Positions 1-6,795 of a stretch of DNA of 32,958 nt are shown piece after piece; the stretch's first letter is position 1; each line of letters begins with the position of its first letter. The notes below the pieces were generated by a model. The model searched no databases. It worked only from the letters and a program-made list of their open reading frames with translations, and was not told the DNA's origin. The translations under genes were made by a program, and so were the position numbers. Origin of the DNA: CBDUXT01 sp965371245 (GTDB taxonomy: Bacteria; Planctomycetota; Phycisphaerae; UBA1845); NCBI GenBank assembly GCA_965371245.1, contig CBDUXT010000069.1:1-32958 (forward strand), read 5' to 3'.

Positions 1-382
1 ACGTCTATCGACATTCCGTGTCGGCGAGTAAATCGACAGGCCCTTCAGAGGTGGGGGACTCGAATGGTCACCTGATTCGCGCTCCCGTTTGGCTAAAGGC
101 ATGGAGCACCCCACACGCAGGTGTCAGCCCACGCTTGCTGCGAGGGCATCGGGCGCCCAAGCGGGGACGGCGTCCGCGCGGGCTAAAGCCACGCGGCTCG
201 GGCGGGAAGAAACACGCGTCGCTCGCGCTCCGGGCTCGGTTCAGGAATCTTGTTACAAACCGGACGCGGACCCGCGACCCGTTCCGCGCGGTGGTCGCCC
301 CGTTTTTGGGTGCTACAATCATGGCGGTTACGCTCCCGCCCGCAGGGGCTTCGCAGGGGGTAAGCGTAAGGAGAGTGAAACC
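1..382. other. Gene-free stretch with a hairpin repeat
   Basis: I see no convincing coding region here. The frames that stay open on both strands are Arg/Pro/Gly-rich, as expected of GC-rich non-coding DNA. A GCGCGGGCTAAAGCC...CGCGGCTCG motif near 175-200 resembles the GCGGGC-AAA-GCCCGC hairpin at 11804-11820, so it may belong to a dispersed repeat family. A TACAAT hexamer at 314-319 could be the -10 box of the small ORF that follows, but I find no good -35 box. Confidence 0.4.
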
Positions 383-514
383 ATGCGATCAAAACTGACC
401 GTCACGCTTTGCGGGCTGCTGGGTCTTGCCTTGTGTACAGGGGCAGAGCCGCCGGTCCGCGAGGCGACGGACCGCGCTACGGCAAGGAGAGCAGGAATTG
501 ATCCTGCGCGTTGA
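383..514 (+). CDS. Short secreted peptide (43 aa), function unknown
   Basis: This ATG has an excellent Shine-Dalgarno sequence, AAGGAGAG at 368-375, seven bases upstream. The product begins MRSKLTVTLCGLLGLALCTG, a textbook signal peptide with a basic start, a hydrophobic core and a likely cut after ...CTGA. Only about 22 residues follow (EPPVREATDRATARR...), ending at TGA 512-514. No family is recognisable. It could be a real small exported peptide or the 5' stump of a longer secreted protein; no other frame downstream continues in a protein-like way. The signal peptide and ribosome site are seen directly; expression is inferred. Confidence 0.4.
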   Translation: MRSKLTVTLCGLLGLALCTGAEPPVREATDRATARRAGIDPAR

Positions 515-878
515 GACCCATTGCGTCGGGGTTACCAGAGAAGCGCCCGGTAGGCTCCGCTCCCGCGCATCGGGTCGATCCAAGGACCGTCGCCGCGCTC
601 CTCCACGATTCGGTGGCCGTTAGACCATCGCTCGCTGTTTGTGAATGCGGCAGTGCCCCCGCGCGACGAACCGTCCTGCCGACCGTTGGCAACAGAGCGG
701 AACGATCCTCCCCTCTGGTCTAGCCCAGCACACTGGTACTGCGACACACTTGAACTGATGGGTGGCATGGCCGAGCGAAGCGCGGCCATGTATGGCGCGC
801 GTCTCCGTGCCGACGTTGGGTCCGAGTCCGGGATTATCCCGATCGGCCGCCAGTCATCAAATGAGCCGGGTCAACGCA
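515..878. other. Gene-free stretch between convergent genes
   Basis: No credible ORF. The only clear structure is the hairpin at 766-790, described separately. The rest shows nothing I can interpret. Confidence 0.4.
766..790. terminator. Hairpin downstream of the PQQ-propeller gene
   Basis: CATGGCCG at 766-773 pairs perfectly with CGGCCATG at 783-790 around a 9-nt loop. It lies about 90 bases past the stop of the minus-strand gene at 879. There is no U-run, so it is either a weak terminator or a copy of a dispersed palindromic repeat. Confidence 0.35.
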
Positions 879-2216
879 TTAGTTCGGCTTGGCGCCCAGG
901 TTCGCGCAGACCAGTTCCTTGCCGTTTCGGGCGAACACGTGGCGGTTGGCGAAGGCCGGGTGCGACCAGCACACGCCGCCGCGGCGACGCAACTGGTCGA
1001 TCGTCGGCGCGATGAGCTTCGCCCGGCTGATTTCCTCGAAGCCTTTGGGCGACAGCTTGGAGATGATCAACTCGCCGCGTTCGTTGAACATCCACACATT
1101 GTCGCCGTTTTCCACGAAGTGGATGGTGGCCCATCGCGCCTTCGGCACGGCCGCCAGGCTCTCCCAGACGCGGTCGCCGGTCTTCAGGTCGAGGCAGCGC
1201 AGCTCACCATAACTGTCTACGCCATAGATGTAGTCGCCGGAAAGGTACGGCGTTGAGATGATCGAGTGCAGGGCATCGGTGTTTTTCTCATCGGGGCCGA
1301 CGCGCTTCCACACCTTCTCCACCGTGAGCGTGTCCTGGCGCAGCCTCAAGAGCAGCGATCCGTCGTAGAAGCTCGTCATGAAGAGCATGTCCTTGTGCAG
1401 GACGGGCGTGGCGATGCCGATGACGGTGCGCTTCTTCGGCGGGAACGGATACTTCCAATACACCTCGCCCGTCTTGGGGTTCAGGCCGACGACGTTGTCG
1501 CCGGTGTAGGCCACCAGGACCCGGTGCGACGCCTGATCGATCATGATCGGCGCGGCGTACGAGGTGCGGTCGTTGAGCGCTCGCCACCTCTCTTTACCGC
1601 TTTTCTTATCGAATGCGACCAGGCAGGCGTTGTCCGATCCGCCAATCTGCACGATGACCAGATCCCCCTCGACGACGGGAGAGGCCGAGATCGCCCAGAT
1701 CGGCATACGGATTTTGTACTCCGCGTTGAGGTCGTGGCTCCAAAGCACGCTGCCCGTCTCTCCGTCGAGACAGTACATGTGCCCCAGCGTGCCCACCGCG
1801 TAGGCGCGGCCGTCGTCGATCGAAACGGACGCCCGCGGTCCGCTGGGATAGCTGACCTTGTAGTCGCTCGACTGGTACGGGCAGTCGTAGCTGTGCGTCC
1901 AGAGTTTCTTACCGGTCTTGGCGTCGAAGCAGAGAACGCGTTCCACCTCCGTGGGCTTCTCCAGGCGGTCCATGACGTAGACCCGGCCTTTGGCCACCGT
2001 GGGTCCGGAGTATCCCCCGCCGACCTTCGCGCGCCAGACGATCTTGGCCTGAGGCTGGTCAAAGCGATCGATGATTCCGGTTTCCTTCCAGACGCCGTCC
2101 CGACCGGGACCGCGCCATTGCGGCCAGTCATCGGCCTGAACGTCGGCGGCGAGGAGCCCGCCCGCGACGACGGTGAGCGTAAGGAGTTGAAGCGTCGTGA
2201 TTCTGGCGTTCATCAT
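879..2216 (-). CDS. Secreted PQQ-like beta-propeller protein
   Basis: The 445-aa product starts MMNARITTLQLLTLTVVAGG and has a signal peptide that probably ends at VQA before DDWPQWRGPGRDG. The WPQWRG opening is the hallmark of large families of secreted PQQ-binding-like propeller proteins in planctomycetes and verrucomicrobia. Blade repeats recur through the protein: KIVWRAKVGGGYSGP, LCFDAKTGKKLWTH, YCLDGETGSVLWSH, AFDKKSGKERW, GLNPKTGEVYWKY and RCLDLKTGDRVWES. The repeated D-x-KTG-x-W tryptophan-docking pattern supports a multi-bladed propeller. I chose the start at 2216 because the upstream residues (MCVRLGITRTQGRNS) are not signal-like. A TATAAT at 2260-2265 on this strand is a plausible -10 box. 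The protein probably acts outside the cytoplasm; no catalytic assignment is possible and its ligand is unknown. Confidence 0.88.
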   Translation of the reverse strand: MMNARITTLQLLTLTVVAGGLLAADVQADDWPQWRGPGRDGVWKETGIIDRFDQPQAKIVWRAKVGGGYSGPTVAKGRVYVMDRLEKPTEVERVLCFDAKTGKKLWTHSYDCPYQSSDYKVSYPSGPRASVSIDDGRAYAVGTLGHMYCLDGETGSVLWSHDLNAEYKIRMPIWAISASPVVEGDLVIVQIGGSDNACLVAFDKKSGKERWRALNDRTSYAAPIMIDQASHRVLVAYTGDNVVGLNPKTGEVYWKYPFPPKKRTVIGIATPVLHKDMLFMTSFYDGSLLLRLRQDTLTVEKVWKRVGPDEKNTDALHSIISTPYLSGDYIYGVDSYGELRCLDLKTGDRVWESLAAVPKARWATIHFVENGDNVWMFNERGELIISKLSPKGFEEISRAKLIAPTIDQLRRRGGVCWSHPAFANRHVFARNGKELVCANLGAKPN

Positions 2217-2259
2217 GCTGTTCCTACCTTGGGTCCGAGTGATTCCGAGCCGAACGCAC

Positions 2260-2265
2260 ATTATA
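2260..2265 (-). promoter_or_regulatory. Putative -10 box of the PQQ-propeller gene
   Basis: The minus strand reads TATAAT here, about 45 bases before the chosen start codon. The -35 position, 17 bases further upstream, does not match consensus, so the call rests on the -10 box alone. Confidence 0.35.
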
Positions 2266-2374
2266 GAGAGTGGATGGCCGCCACGACACCGCGGCCTGGA
2301 AGAAGTTACCTCGGTAGGACATGCGGCCGCCCTGGAGCACGTTCAAGAAGGCTCTTTCAGAGCCGCGCCCGTGC

Positions 2375-2409
2375 GGGAGCGGTTCGGTTTCGCGCACGAA
2401 ACCGCTCCC
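2375..2409. terminator. Hairpin between two minus-strand genes
   Basis: GGGAGCGGTT at 2375-2384 pairs perfectly with AACCGCTCCC at 2400-2409, a 10-bp stem with a 15-nt loop. It lies about 100 bases after the stop of the response regulator in its reading direction and before the PQQ-propeller gene, so it could end the regulator transcript. No U-run is visible. Confidence 0.4.
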
Positions 2410-2510
2410 TGAAGATTGCGGCTCGGTTGGTCATAACCCTTCTGAGACACGCCCTCAGAGGACCGGAGGGGTTAGCGACGCGCGGATGGAAGGTCGCCGC
2501 GGCGGGTGCG

Positions 2511-3329
2511 TCAGGCGTCCACCAACCTCTCGCGGATGGCGAAACGGGCAAGGCGGACGCGGTCGTGAATCCCCAGCTTCTTCATCAGGTTGGATCGATG
2601 ATTGTCCACCGTCTTGATGGAAATGCTCAGTCGCTCGGCGATGTGCTTTTGAGGCAGACCAGTCGCGATGAGTTTGAGAACCTCGAGCTCTCGAGGCGTG
2701 AGGGTCGAGAGCCGTTCAGCTCCGGTCTCGATCGATTCGTCCGGAGAATCGTCGTCGCTCCGCCGGCGCTCCACCTTGGGGAAACAGGTTTCCCCGTCCG
2801 CAATGCGGCGAACCGCGGCCGCGACTTTATCCACGCCTTCGCTCTTTGGGACAGCGCCGCGAATTCGGAGTTTCCGCGCTCGCGACATGTCTTGGGCGTC
2901 GAGTTCTCCGGTGAGGAGAATCCTGGACTTGGGTCGAACCTGCAAGATTTGCTTTGCCGCATCGAGCCCACTGCCTCCGCGGAGGTCGAGATCCAGCAGC
3001 ACCAGATCCGGCGCGACCCGAATCAACATGGATATGGCGTCGTCGCAGCTCGTTGCAACTCCGATGAGCACCAGTCCGGGCTCGCGCTGGAGGCGCTCGA
3101 CCAGCCGTGACTCGTCGGCCACGTCGTCCATGACAACGAGGATGGTGCTGGTCGAGTGCAAGGTGTCTTCGATCCACGCCGGCTTGTTGTCAGTCAACTC
3201 ATTCCAAAAGAAGTTCGGCGCCGGCCTATCGTTTCTCACGTCGCGCTTGGGACGCCGACGAACCCGCCCTTCCAGACTCGCCCGGCAACCCATCGTGAAG
3301 CAGCGGCCCGACGCCATCGGACCGCTCAC
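2511..3329 (-). CDS. NarL/FixJ-family response regulator
   Basis: This is a two-component response regulator: a receiver domain switched by phosphorylation drives a LuxR-type DNA-binding domain. In the longest ORF (272 aa) the receiver begins near residue 61 (TILVVMDDVADES, acidic pair D68-D69). The phospho-acceptor is D113 (LVLLDLDLRGGSG), with T140 (ILLTG) and K162 (AVPKSE). The LuxR helix-turn-helix spans about 206-267, from LTPRELEVLKLIATGLPQKH to TVDNHRSNLMKKLG, ending near the C-terminus. About 60 residues precede the receiver, where relatives have only a few. The N-terminal part is Arg-rich and probably untranslated, but no start closer to the receiver has a clear ribosome site, so the true start is uncertain. 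No sensor kinase is adjacent, so the signal is unknown. Confidence 0.85.
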   Translation of the reverse strand: MSGPMASGRCFTMGCRASLEGRVRRRPKRDVRNDRPAPNFFWNELTDNKPAWIEDTLHSTSTILVVMDDVADESRLVERLQREPGLVLIGVATSCDDAISMLIRVAPDLVLLDLDLRGGSGLDAAKQILQVRPKSRILLTGELDAQDMSRARKLRIRGAVPKSEGVDKVAAAVRRIADGETCFPKVERRRSDDDSPDESIETGAERLSTLTPRELEVLKLIATGLPQKHIAERLSISIKTVDNHRSNLMKKLGIHDRVRLARFAIRERLVDA

Positions 3330-4159
3330 TAGAAGACAGCGGCGGAACGAAGAATAGCCCGCCCGAAGAAACGGCCGTGGAACTCGTCATGAACCAAGTC
3401 GCGCAATGCTTCGCTCATGGCACTCCGGTTATTGCGCGGCCGACCGACCGGCAACCGTATATCTTCGCCGGACACAAGGGAAAACGCCTATTCGGCATGG
3501 ACGAAGCGCCGAGCCTGACCCAAACGGCATAGTCCCTTCCGTACTTCATTGTGGGCCACACTTTTGATTTGTCAATAGGCGGTCTCGGAAAAAGTGCCAT
3601 TCTAGTGACACAGGCACGTGCGGCGCCGCGAAACAGACGCGCCCTTGCGCGGGCGCGCCGAACGTCGGAGATGAGGTCCAAGTATCGCACCGCGCGTGCG
3701 GAATTGGTTGGGTAGGTGTTCTCCCCTACTCGACTGCCCAAGACCGAAAGGGGGTTTGTGTAGCACCGGATTCGCCTACATCACGCTCCCAGGAGACTGT
3801 GCGTCGTGACGGACTCCCCGCACTCGTGGGTGGGATCAAGGCACCGACGTGCCTGGCGCGCGGGCGCAGCCCATGGAACCGCCTGGCAGCCTGAAGGCTG
3901 GTTTCTGGTGCCACACCTCTTCAACAGGCTGCTAGGCGCTACGGCGAGTGACTACGGAATCCCGATCGGCCCGTATCGCGCGGAAAGAGGCGCCCGCCGA
4001 CACGGCATACGAGGCATGAAGGTCGCGTCGTTAGTCGGGGATTCACCGAAGCGATGCGTCGTCCGGTCGCCCGGCCCGCGGACGGACTCGTGAGGGGGAA
4101 CGCATGGAGGAATCAGGACCAGCGGACGATCGACAAGACACTCGCCGCGAAATCGGAAC
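3330..4159. other. Gene-poor stretch with small hairpins
   Basis: I find no supportable gene. Short palindromes are scattered: CGCGCCC/GGGCGCG at 3638-3657, AGGCAC/GTGCCT near 3839-3854, and CAGCC-TGAA-GGCTG at 3887-3900. They resemble the small intergenic hairpin repeats common in planctomycete genomes. A 47-codon ORF at 3389-3532 (+) starting MNQVAQCFAHGTPV has no ribosome site and is not claimed as a gene. Confidence 0.4.
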
Positions 4160-4387
4160 TCAAAACCGGATCGACTGGCTGCTCGGTCCCCAAGCAGAAC
4201 GCCCTTCAGCGGGCTGAACGATACGTTCCAAGCCTGTCGGCTCAACGCTTTCGCCCGGGGCGTCGGCGGAGCGGCGCCAACTCATTGCGGCCGCCAGCGC
4301 GCAGGACGCGCCGAGCAAGAGGGTCGCCACGACCAAGGCACGGCGTGGTGAGCCCGACTTTTCACCTGACGAAACGCGAAACAGCAT
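4160..4387 (-). CDS. Possible small membrane-anchored protein (75 aa)
   Basis: The 75-residue ORF starts MLFRVSSGEKSGSPRRALVV and has one strong hydrophobic segment at about residues 17-35 (ALVVATLLLGASCALAAAM), preceded by basic residues. A short polar tail rich in Ser, Glu and Arg follows. This layout suits an N-terminal membrane anchor, and codon usage over these 75 codons looks coding-like (G/C in the third position). The ribosome site is weak. It is transcribed away from the DUF502 gene at 4538. The same frame stays open upstream, but that part overlaps the DUF502 gene and does not look like protein. No family is recognised. Confidence 0.35.
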   Translation of the reverse strand: MLFRVSSGEKSGSPRRALVVATLLLGASCALAAAMSWRRSADAPGESVEPTGLERIVQPAEGRSAWGPSSQSIRF

Positions 4388-4537
4388 CGTGCCTATCGTA
4401 GGAACCCCAAGTGTGAGGCACAACCCTTGACGCCCCCCTCCCGCCGCCTTAGACTCACGCCGGTCCGGTGCCCGTGAGGCTTCCTGTCGCCGTTGCGAAG
4501 GCGCGCTGGCTGGGACCGGGCTTACAATAAGGTTGGC

Positions 4538-5431
4538 GTGACGAAGCACGGCTTCATGGACGATTTCCGGCGCTTTTTCCTCCGCGGGCTCGGGGCTCTG
4601 GTTCCCACCCTCCTCACTTTCGCCATCATCGTTTGGGCGTTCCGCCTGATCAACGACAACGTCGGGCACTACATCACTCGCGGGCTCCTGCAGCTCTGCT
4701 CCTTCGTCCGAGAGGAGCCGGCCCCGGGATGGGTCGATCCCGAAACGGACTCGCTGCGCTTCGGAACGCCTATCGACGAGTGGGACGATCTTGGTCGGCG
4801 TCTGACGATCGAGTACAAGATCATCAAGAATTATAAAGTAACGCAGGAAAATGTAGCTGCCGGATTGATCACCGAAGACGACGACATCTTCGTGAGTGCA
4901 CGCCAAGCGAAGCGCCAGGCAATCTGGGAGATCGCGTTCGCACGGTACCGGCTCAGCTTGCTAGGTTTCATCATAGGCATCATTCTCGTATACTTCACCG
5001 GCTTTTTCCTCGCCAGTTTCATTGGACGCACATCCTGGCGGGCGGCGGAAGGCCTTGTGAAGCGGATTCCGCTGATCCGAGCGATCTACTCGAACGTCAA
5101 GCAGGTCACGGATTTCCTGCTAAGCGAGCGAACGGTCGAGTTCTCCGGCGTCGTCGCGGTCCAGTATCCACGGAAGGGTATCTGGTCCGTGGGGCTGAGG
5201 ACTGGTGAGGGCATGCGGGACATGCGCCGGTGCGTCCAGGACGACTTGGTTACGGTGTTCATCCCGAGTTCGCCGACCCCGATCACGGGATACGTGATTC
5301 AGGTACCGCGGGAGGACGTGTTTGAGCTGAATATGACCATCGAAGAAGGTCTTCGGTTCACGATCAGCGGTGGCGTGATCAAGCCCAATGAGGAACGTCC
5401 GGGCCTGCCTGAGGTTGAGGAGGCTCGTTGA
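4538..5431 (+). CDS. DUF502 family integral membrane protein
   Basis: The 297-aa product matches the DUF502 family: two transmembrane helices followed by a conserved soluble domain. TM1 is at about 17-36 (GLGALVPTLLTFAIIVWAF) and TM2 at about 141-163 (LLGFIIGIILVYFTGFFLAS). The family-typical RIPLIRAIYSNVKQVTDF follows, then a beta-rich region (FSGVVAVQYPRKGIWSVG, VFIPSSPTPITGYV). The spacer between TM1 and TM2 is about 100 residues, longer than I expect for this family. The GTG start at 4538 has AAGG (4529-4532) five bases upstream; ATG 4556 is an alternative. It is the first gene of the HPF-PTS cluster. DUF502 has no settled function; the family occurs as envelope proteins in bacteria and plants. 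Confidence 0.85.
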   Translation: MTKHGFMDDFRRFFLRGLGALVPTLLTFAIIVWAFRLINDNVGHYITRGLLQLCSFVREEPAPGWVDPETDSLRFGTPIDEWDDLGRRLTIEYKIIKNYKVTQENVAAGLITEDDDIFVSARQAKRQAIWEIAFARYRLSLLGFIIGIILVYFTGFFLASFIGRTSWRAAEGLVKRIPLIRAIYSNVKQVTDFLLSERTVEFSGVVAVQYPRKGIWSVGLRTGEGMRDMRRCVQDDLVTVFIPSSPTPITGYVIQVPREDVFELNMTIEEGLRFTISGGVIKPNEERPGLPEVEEAR

Positions 5432-5452
5432 GCCCTCTCTCGCACGGCTCAA
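5422..5452 (+). promoter_or_regulatory. Two competing hairpins at the DUF502 stop codon
   Basis: GAGCC at 5430-5434 can pair with GGCTC at 5422-5426 (3-nt loop). Alternatively TTGAGCC at 5428-5434 can pair perfectly with GGCTCAA at 5446-5452. The two stems exclude each other and cover the stop codon (5429-5431), so ribosomes finishing DUF502 could choose between them before the downstream HPF gene. The function is inference. Confidence 0.3.
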
Positions 5453-5503
5453 AACGTGCGTCGTCGTGCGATGGCGCGCCGCAAGCAAGGTGGAGAATTC
5501 TCG

Positions 5504-5839
5504 GTGAAGGTTCAGGTATCGGCCCGACACGTTGAGTTGACCGATGACGTTCGCGACTATATCGAGACCAAGGCGAACAAATTGCCTCGCTTCTACGATC
5601 GGATTCATGAGATCGAGGTCGTGCTCGACCACGAGTCGGAGCAGTTTACCGCGGAGATGATCGTTCGGGTGGACGACAAACACACGTTCGTCGCCAAGGA
5701 GCTTGGACCGGACACGTTCGCACTGGTCGATCTGATCACAGAGAAGTTGGAGCGGCAGCTCAAGAAGTACAAGGAAAAAAAACGAAATCACAGACATGAC
5801 GGTAGGGTGGACGCAGCCGACGATACGACATCGCTGTAG
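5504..5839 (+). CDS. hpf: Ribosome hibernation promoting factor (short HPF/RaiA type)
   Basis: The 111-aa protein belongs to the HPF/RaiA family, which binds the 30S decoding region and keeps ribosomes idle in stress or stationary phase. It shows the family pattern MKVQVSARHVELTDDVRDYI, KANKLPRFYDRIHEIEVVLD, AEMIVRVDDKHTFVAKE and DTFALVDLITEKLERQLKKY, then a basic, unstructured tail. The length fits short HPF; the C-terminal dimerisation domain of long HPF is absent. I chose GTG 5504 because GGAG at 5492-5495 sits 8 bases before it and the protein then begins exactly at the family's first strand; an upstream in-frame ATG exists at 5471. It lies between DUF502 and PTS EIIA, echoing the proteobacterial rpoN operon where hpf precedes ptsN. 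Confidence 0.9.
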   Translation: MKVQVSARHVELTDDVRDYIETKANKLPRFYDRIHEIEVVLDHESEQFTAEMIVRVDDKHTFVAKELGPDTFALVDLITEKLERQLKKYKEKKRNHRHDGRVDAADDTTSL

Positions 5840-5915
5840 TGGGGCGGGCGCACCGCTTCGCCTCCGTACGCGCAGCGCTTGAAATCGAGAATCAACGGTG
5901 AAGACGGAACTAACA

Positions 5916-6389
5916 ATGAGGCTTTCGGATTTGATTCATGCGCCGTCGGTTATCGCGGAGCTGACGGCCACGGACCGCAACGGCGTGATTCGCGAATTGG
6001 TGCAGTCGCTTGCCTCTAACGGGGCTCTGGGCGAGGAGCACGTGGAGACCATCGGTCGCGCGGCGATTGCACGCGAGAACCAGGGAAGTACCGGGTTTGG
6101 CAAAGGTGTGGCCGTTCCGCATGTAAAGCACCAGAGCATCGTGCGAATGACGGCGACGATTGGACGTTCCGCCCACGGTGTCGATTTTGCCGCGCTCGAC
6201 CGCGCGCCCGTGTACACGGTCGTGATGCTGCTGAGCCCGGCATCGGCCCCGGAAGAACACCTCGCGGCCATGGAAAAAATCTTCCGGTATCTTCAGCGCG
6301 AGAACTTCAGACGGTTCCTGCGCCAGGCGGAGACCCGTGAGGCGATCATTGAACTAATTCAGGAAGCGGACGACCAGCAAAACGATTAG
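5916..6389 (+). CDS. ptsN: PTS EIIA domain protein (PtsN/fructose type)
   Basis: This is a 157-aa single-domain EIIA of the fructose/nitrogen (PTS_EIIA_2) class, a phospho-carrier that takes phosphate from HPr. The phosphorylated histidine is H69 in GKGVAVPHVKH, and the family features RENQGSTGFGKG upstream and SPASAPEEHLAAMEKIFRYL downstream are intact. With no EIIB/EIIC permease nearby, and HPF, HPr and Enzyme I as neighbours, a regulatory role like PtsN of the nitrogen PTS is more likely than sugar uptake. ATG 5916 gives the usual family N-terminus (MRLSDLI); GTG 5898, adding six residues, is the alternative. Family membership is clear; the regulatory target cannot be read from the sequence. 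Confidence 0.85.
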   Translation: MRLSDLIHAPSVIAELTATDRNGVIRELVQSLASNGALGEEHVETIGRAAIARENQGSTGFGKGVAVPHVKHQSIVRMTATIGRSAHGVDFAALDRAPVYTVVMLLSPASAPEEHLAAMEKIFRYLQRENFRRFLRQAETREAIIELIQEADDQQND

Positions 6390-6444
6390 TGGGCTGGTCA
6401 GCCGGCACAGGGTCGATGGGATCGATCCGAGAGGTGATGCACGT

Positions 6445-6756
6445 TTGTCCGACGACCAGGCCGACGCCGTGCGCGAGGTTGCGGTGCCCAACCCCGAGGG
6501 TCTTCACGCCCGACCGGTCATGCGCTTCGTCGATCTCGCCTCGAAGTGCCAATCCGCGGTCCTGGTAACGAACCTAACCCGAGCGGGCGAAGCGTTAGAC
6601 GGAAAGAGTGCGATGCAGATGATGCTCCTTGAGGCAACGCAGGGCTGCGTCCTGCGAATCGAGGCCCGTGGGGCAGACGCCGTCGATGCCGTTGAAGCGT
6701 TGTCGGCCCTTGTGGCTTCCGGATTCGCTGCCAGCGATCAGTCCACTGCCGGCTGA
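6445..6756 (+). CDS. ptsH: HPr phosphocarrier protein
   Basis: The 103-aa protein carries phosphate from Enzyme I to EIIA. The active-site histidine is H21 in NPEGLHARPV. The regulatory serine region is present as LDGKSAMQMM (S55), matching the Ser46 site that HPr kinase modifies in other bacteria, although no hprK is in the window. The start is TTG 6445, with GAGAGG at 6429-6434 ten bases upstream; no ATG or GTG fits better in frame. It lies 55 bp after EIIA and 39 bp before Enzyme I, so co-transcription is likely. It slightly exceeds the typical 85-90 aa because of short extensions at both ends. Confidence 0.88.
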   Translation: MSDDQADAVREVAVPNPEGLHARPVMRFVDLASKCQSAVLVTNLTRAGEALDGKSAMQMMLLEATQGCVLRIEARGADAVDAVEALSALVASGFAASDQSTAG

Positions 6757-6795
6757 CCGGACGCGTCAACCGCGCCCCGATCCCAACGCGGCTAC

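Noticed and set aside
1266..3110. 614-codon plus-strand open frame
   Set aside because: It runs antisense to both the PQQ-propeller and response-regulator genes and has no recognisable motif.
3389..3532. 47-codon ORF MNQVAQCFAHGTPV
   Set aside because: No ribosome site, no signal or motif, isolated among hairpin repeats; insufficient support.
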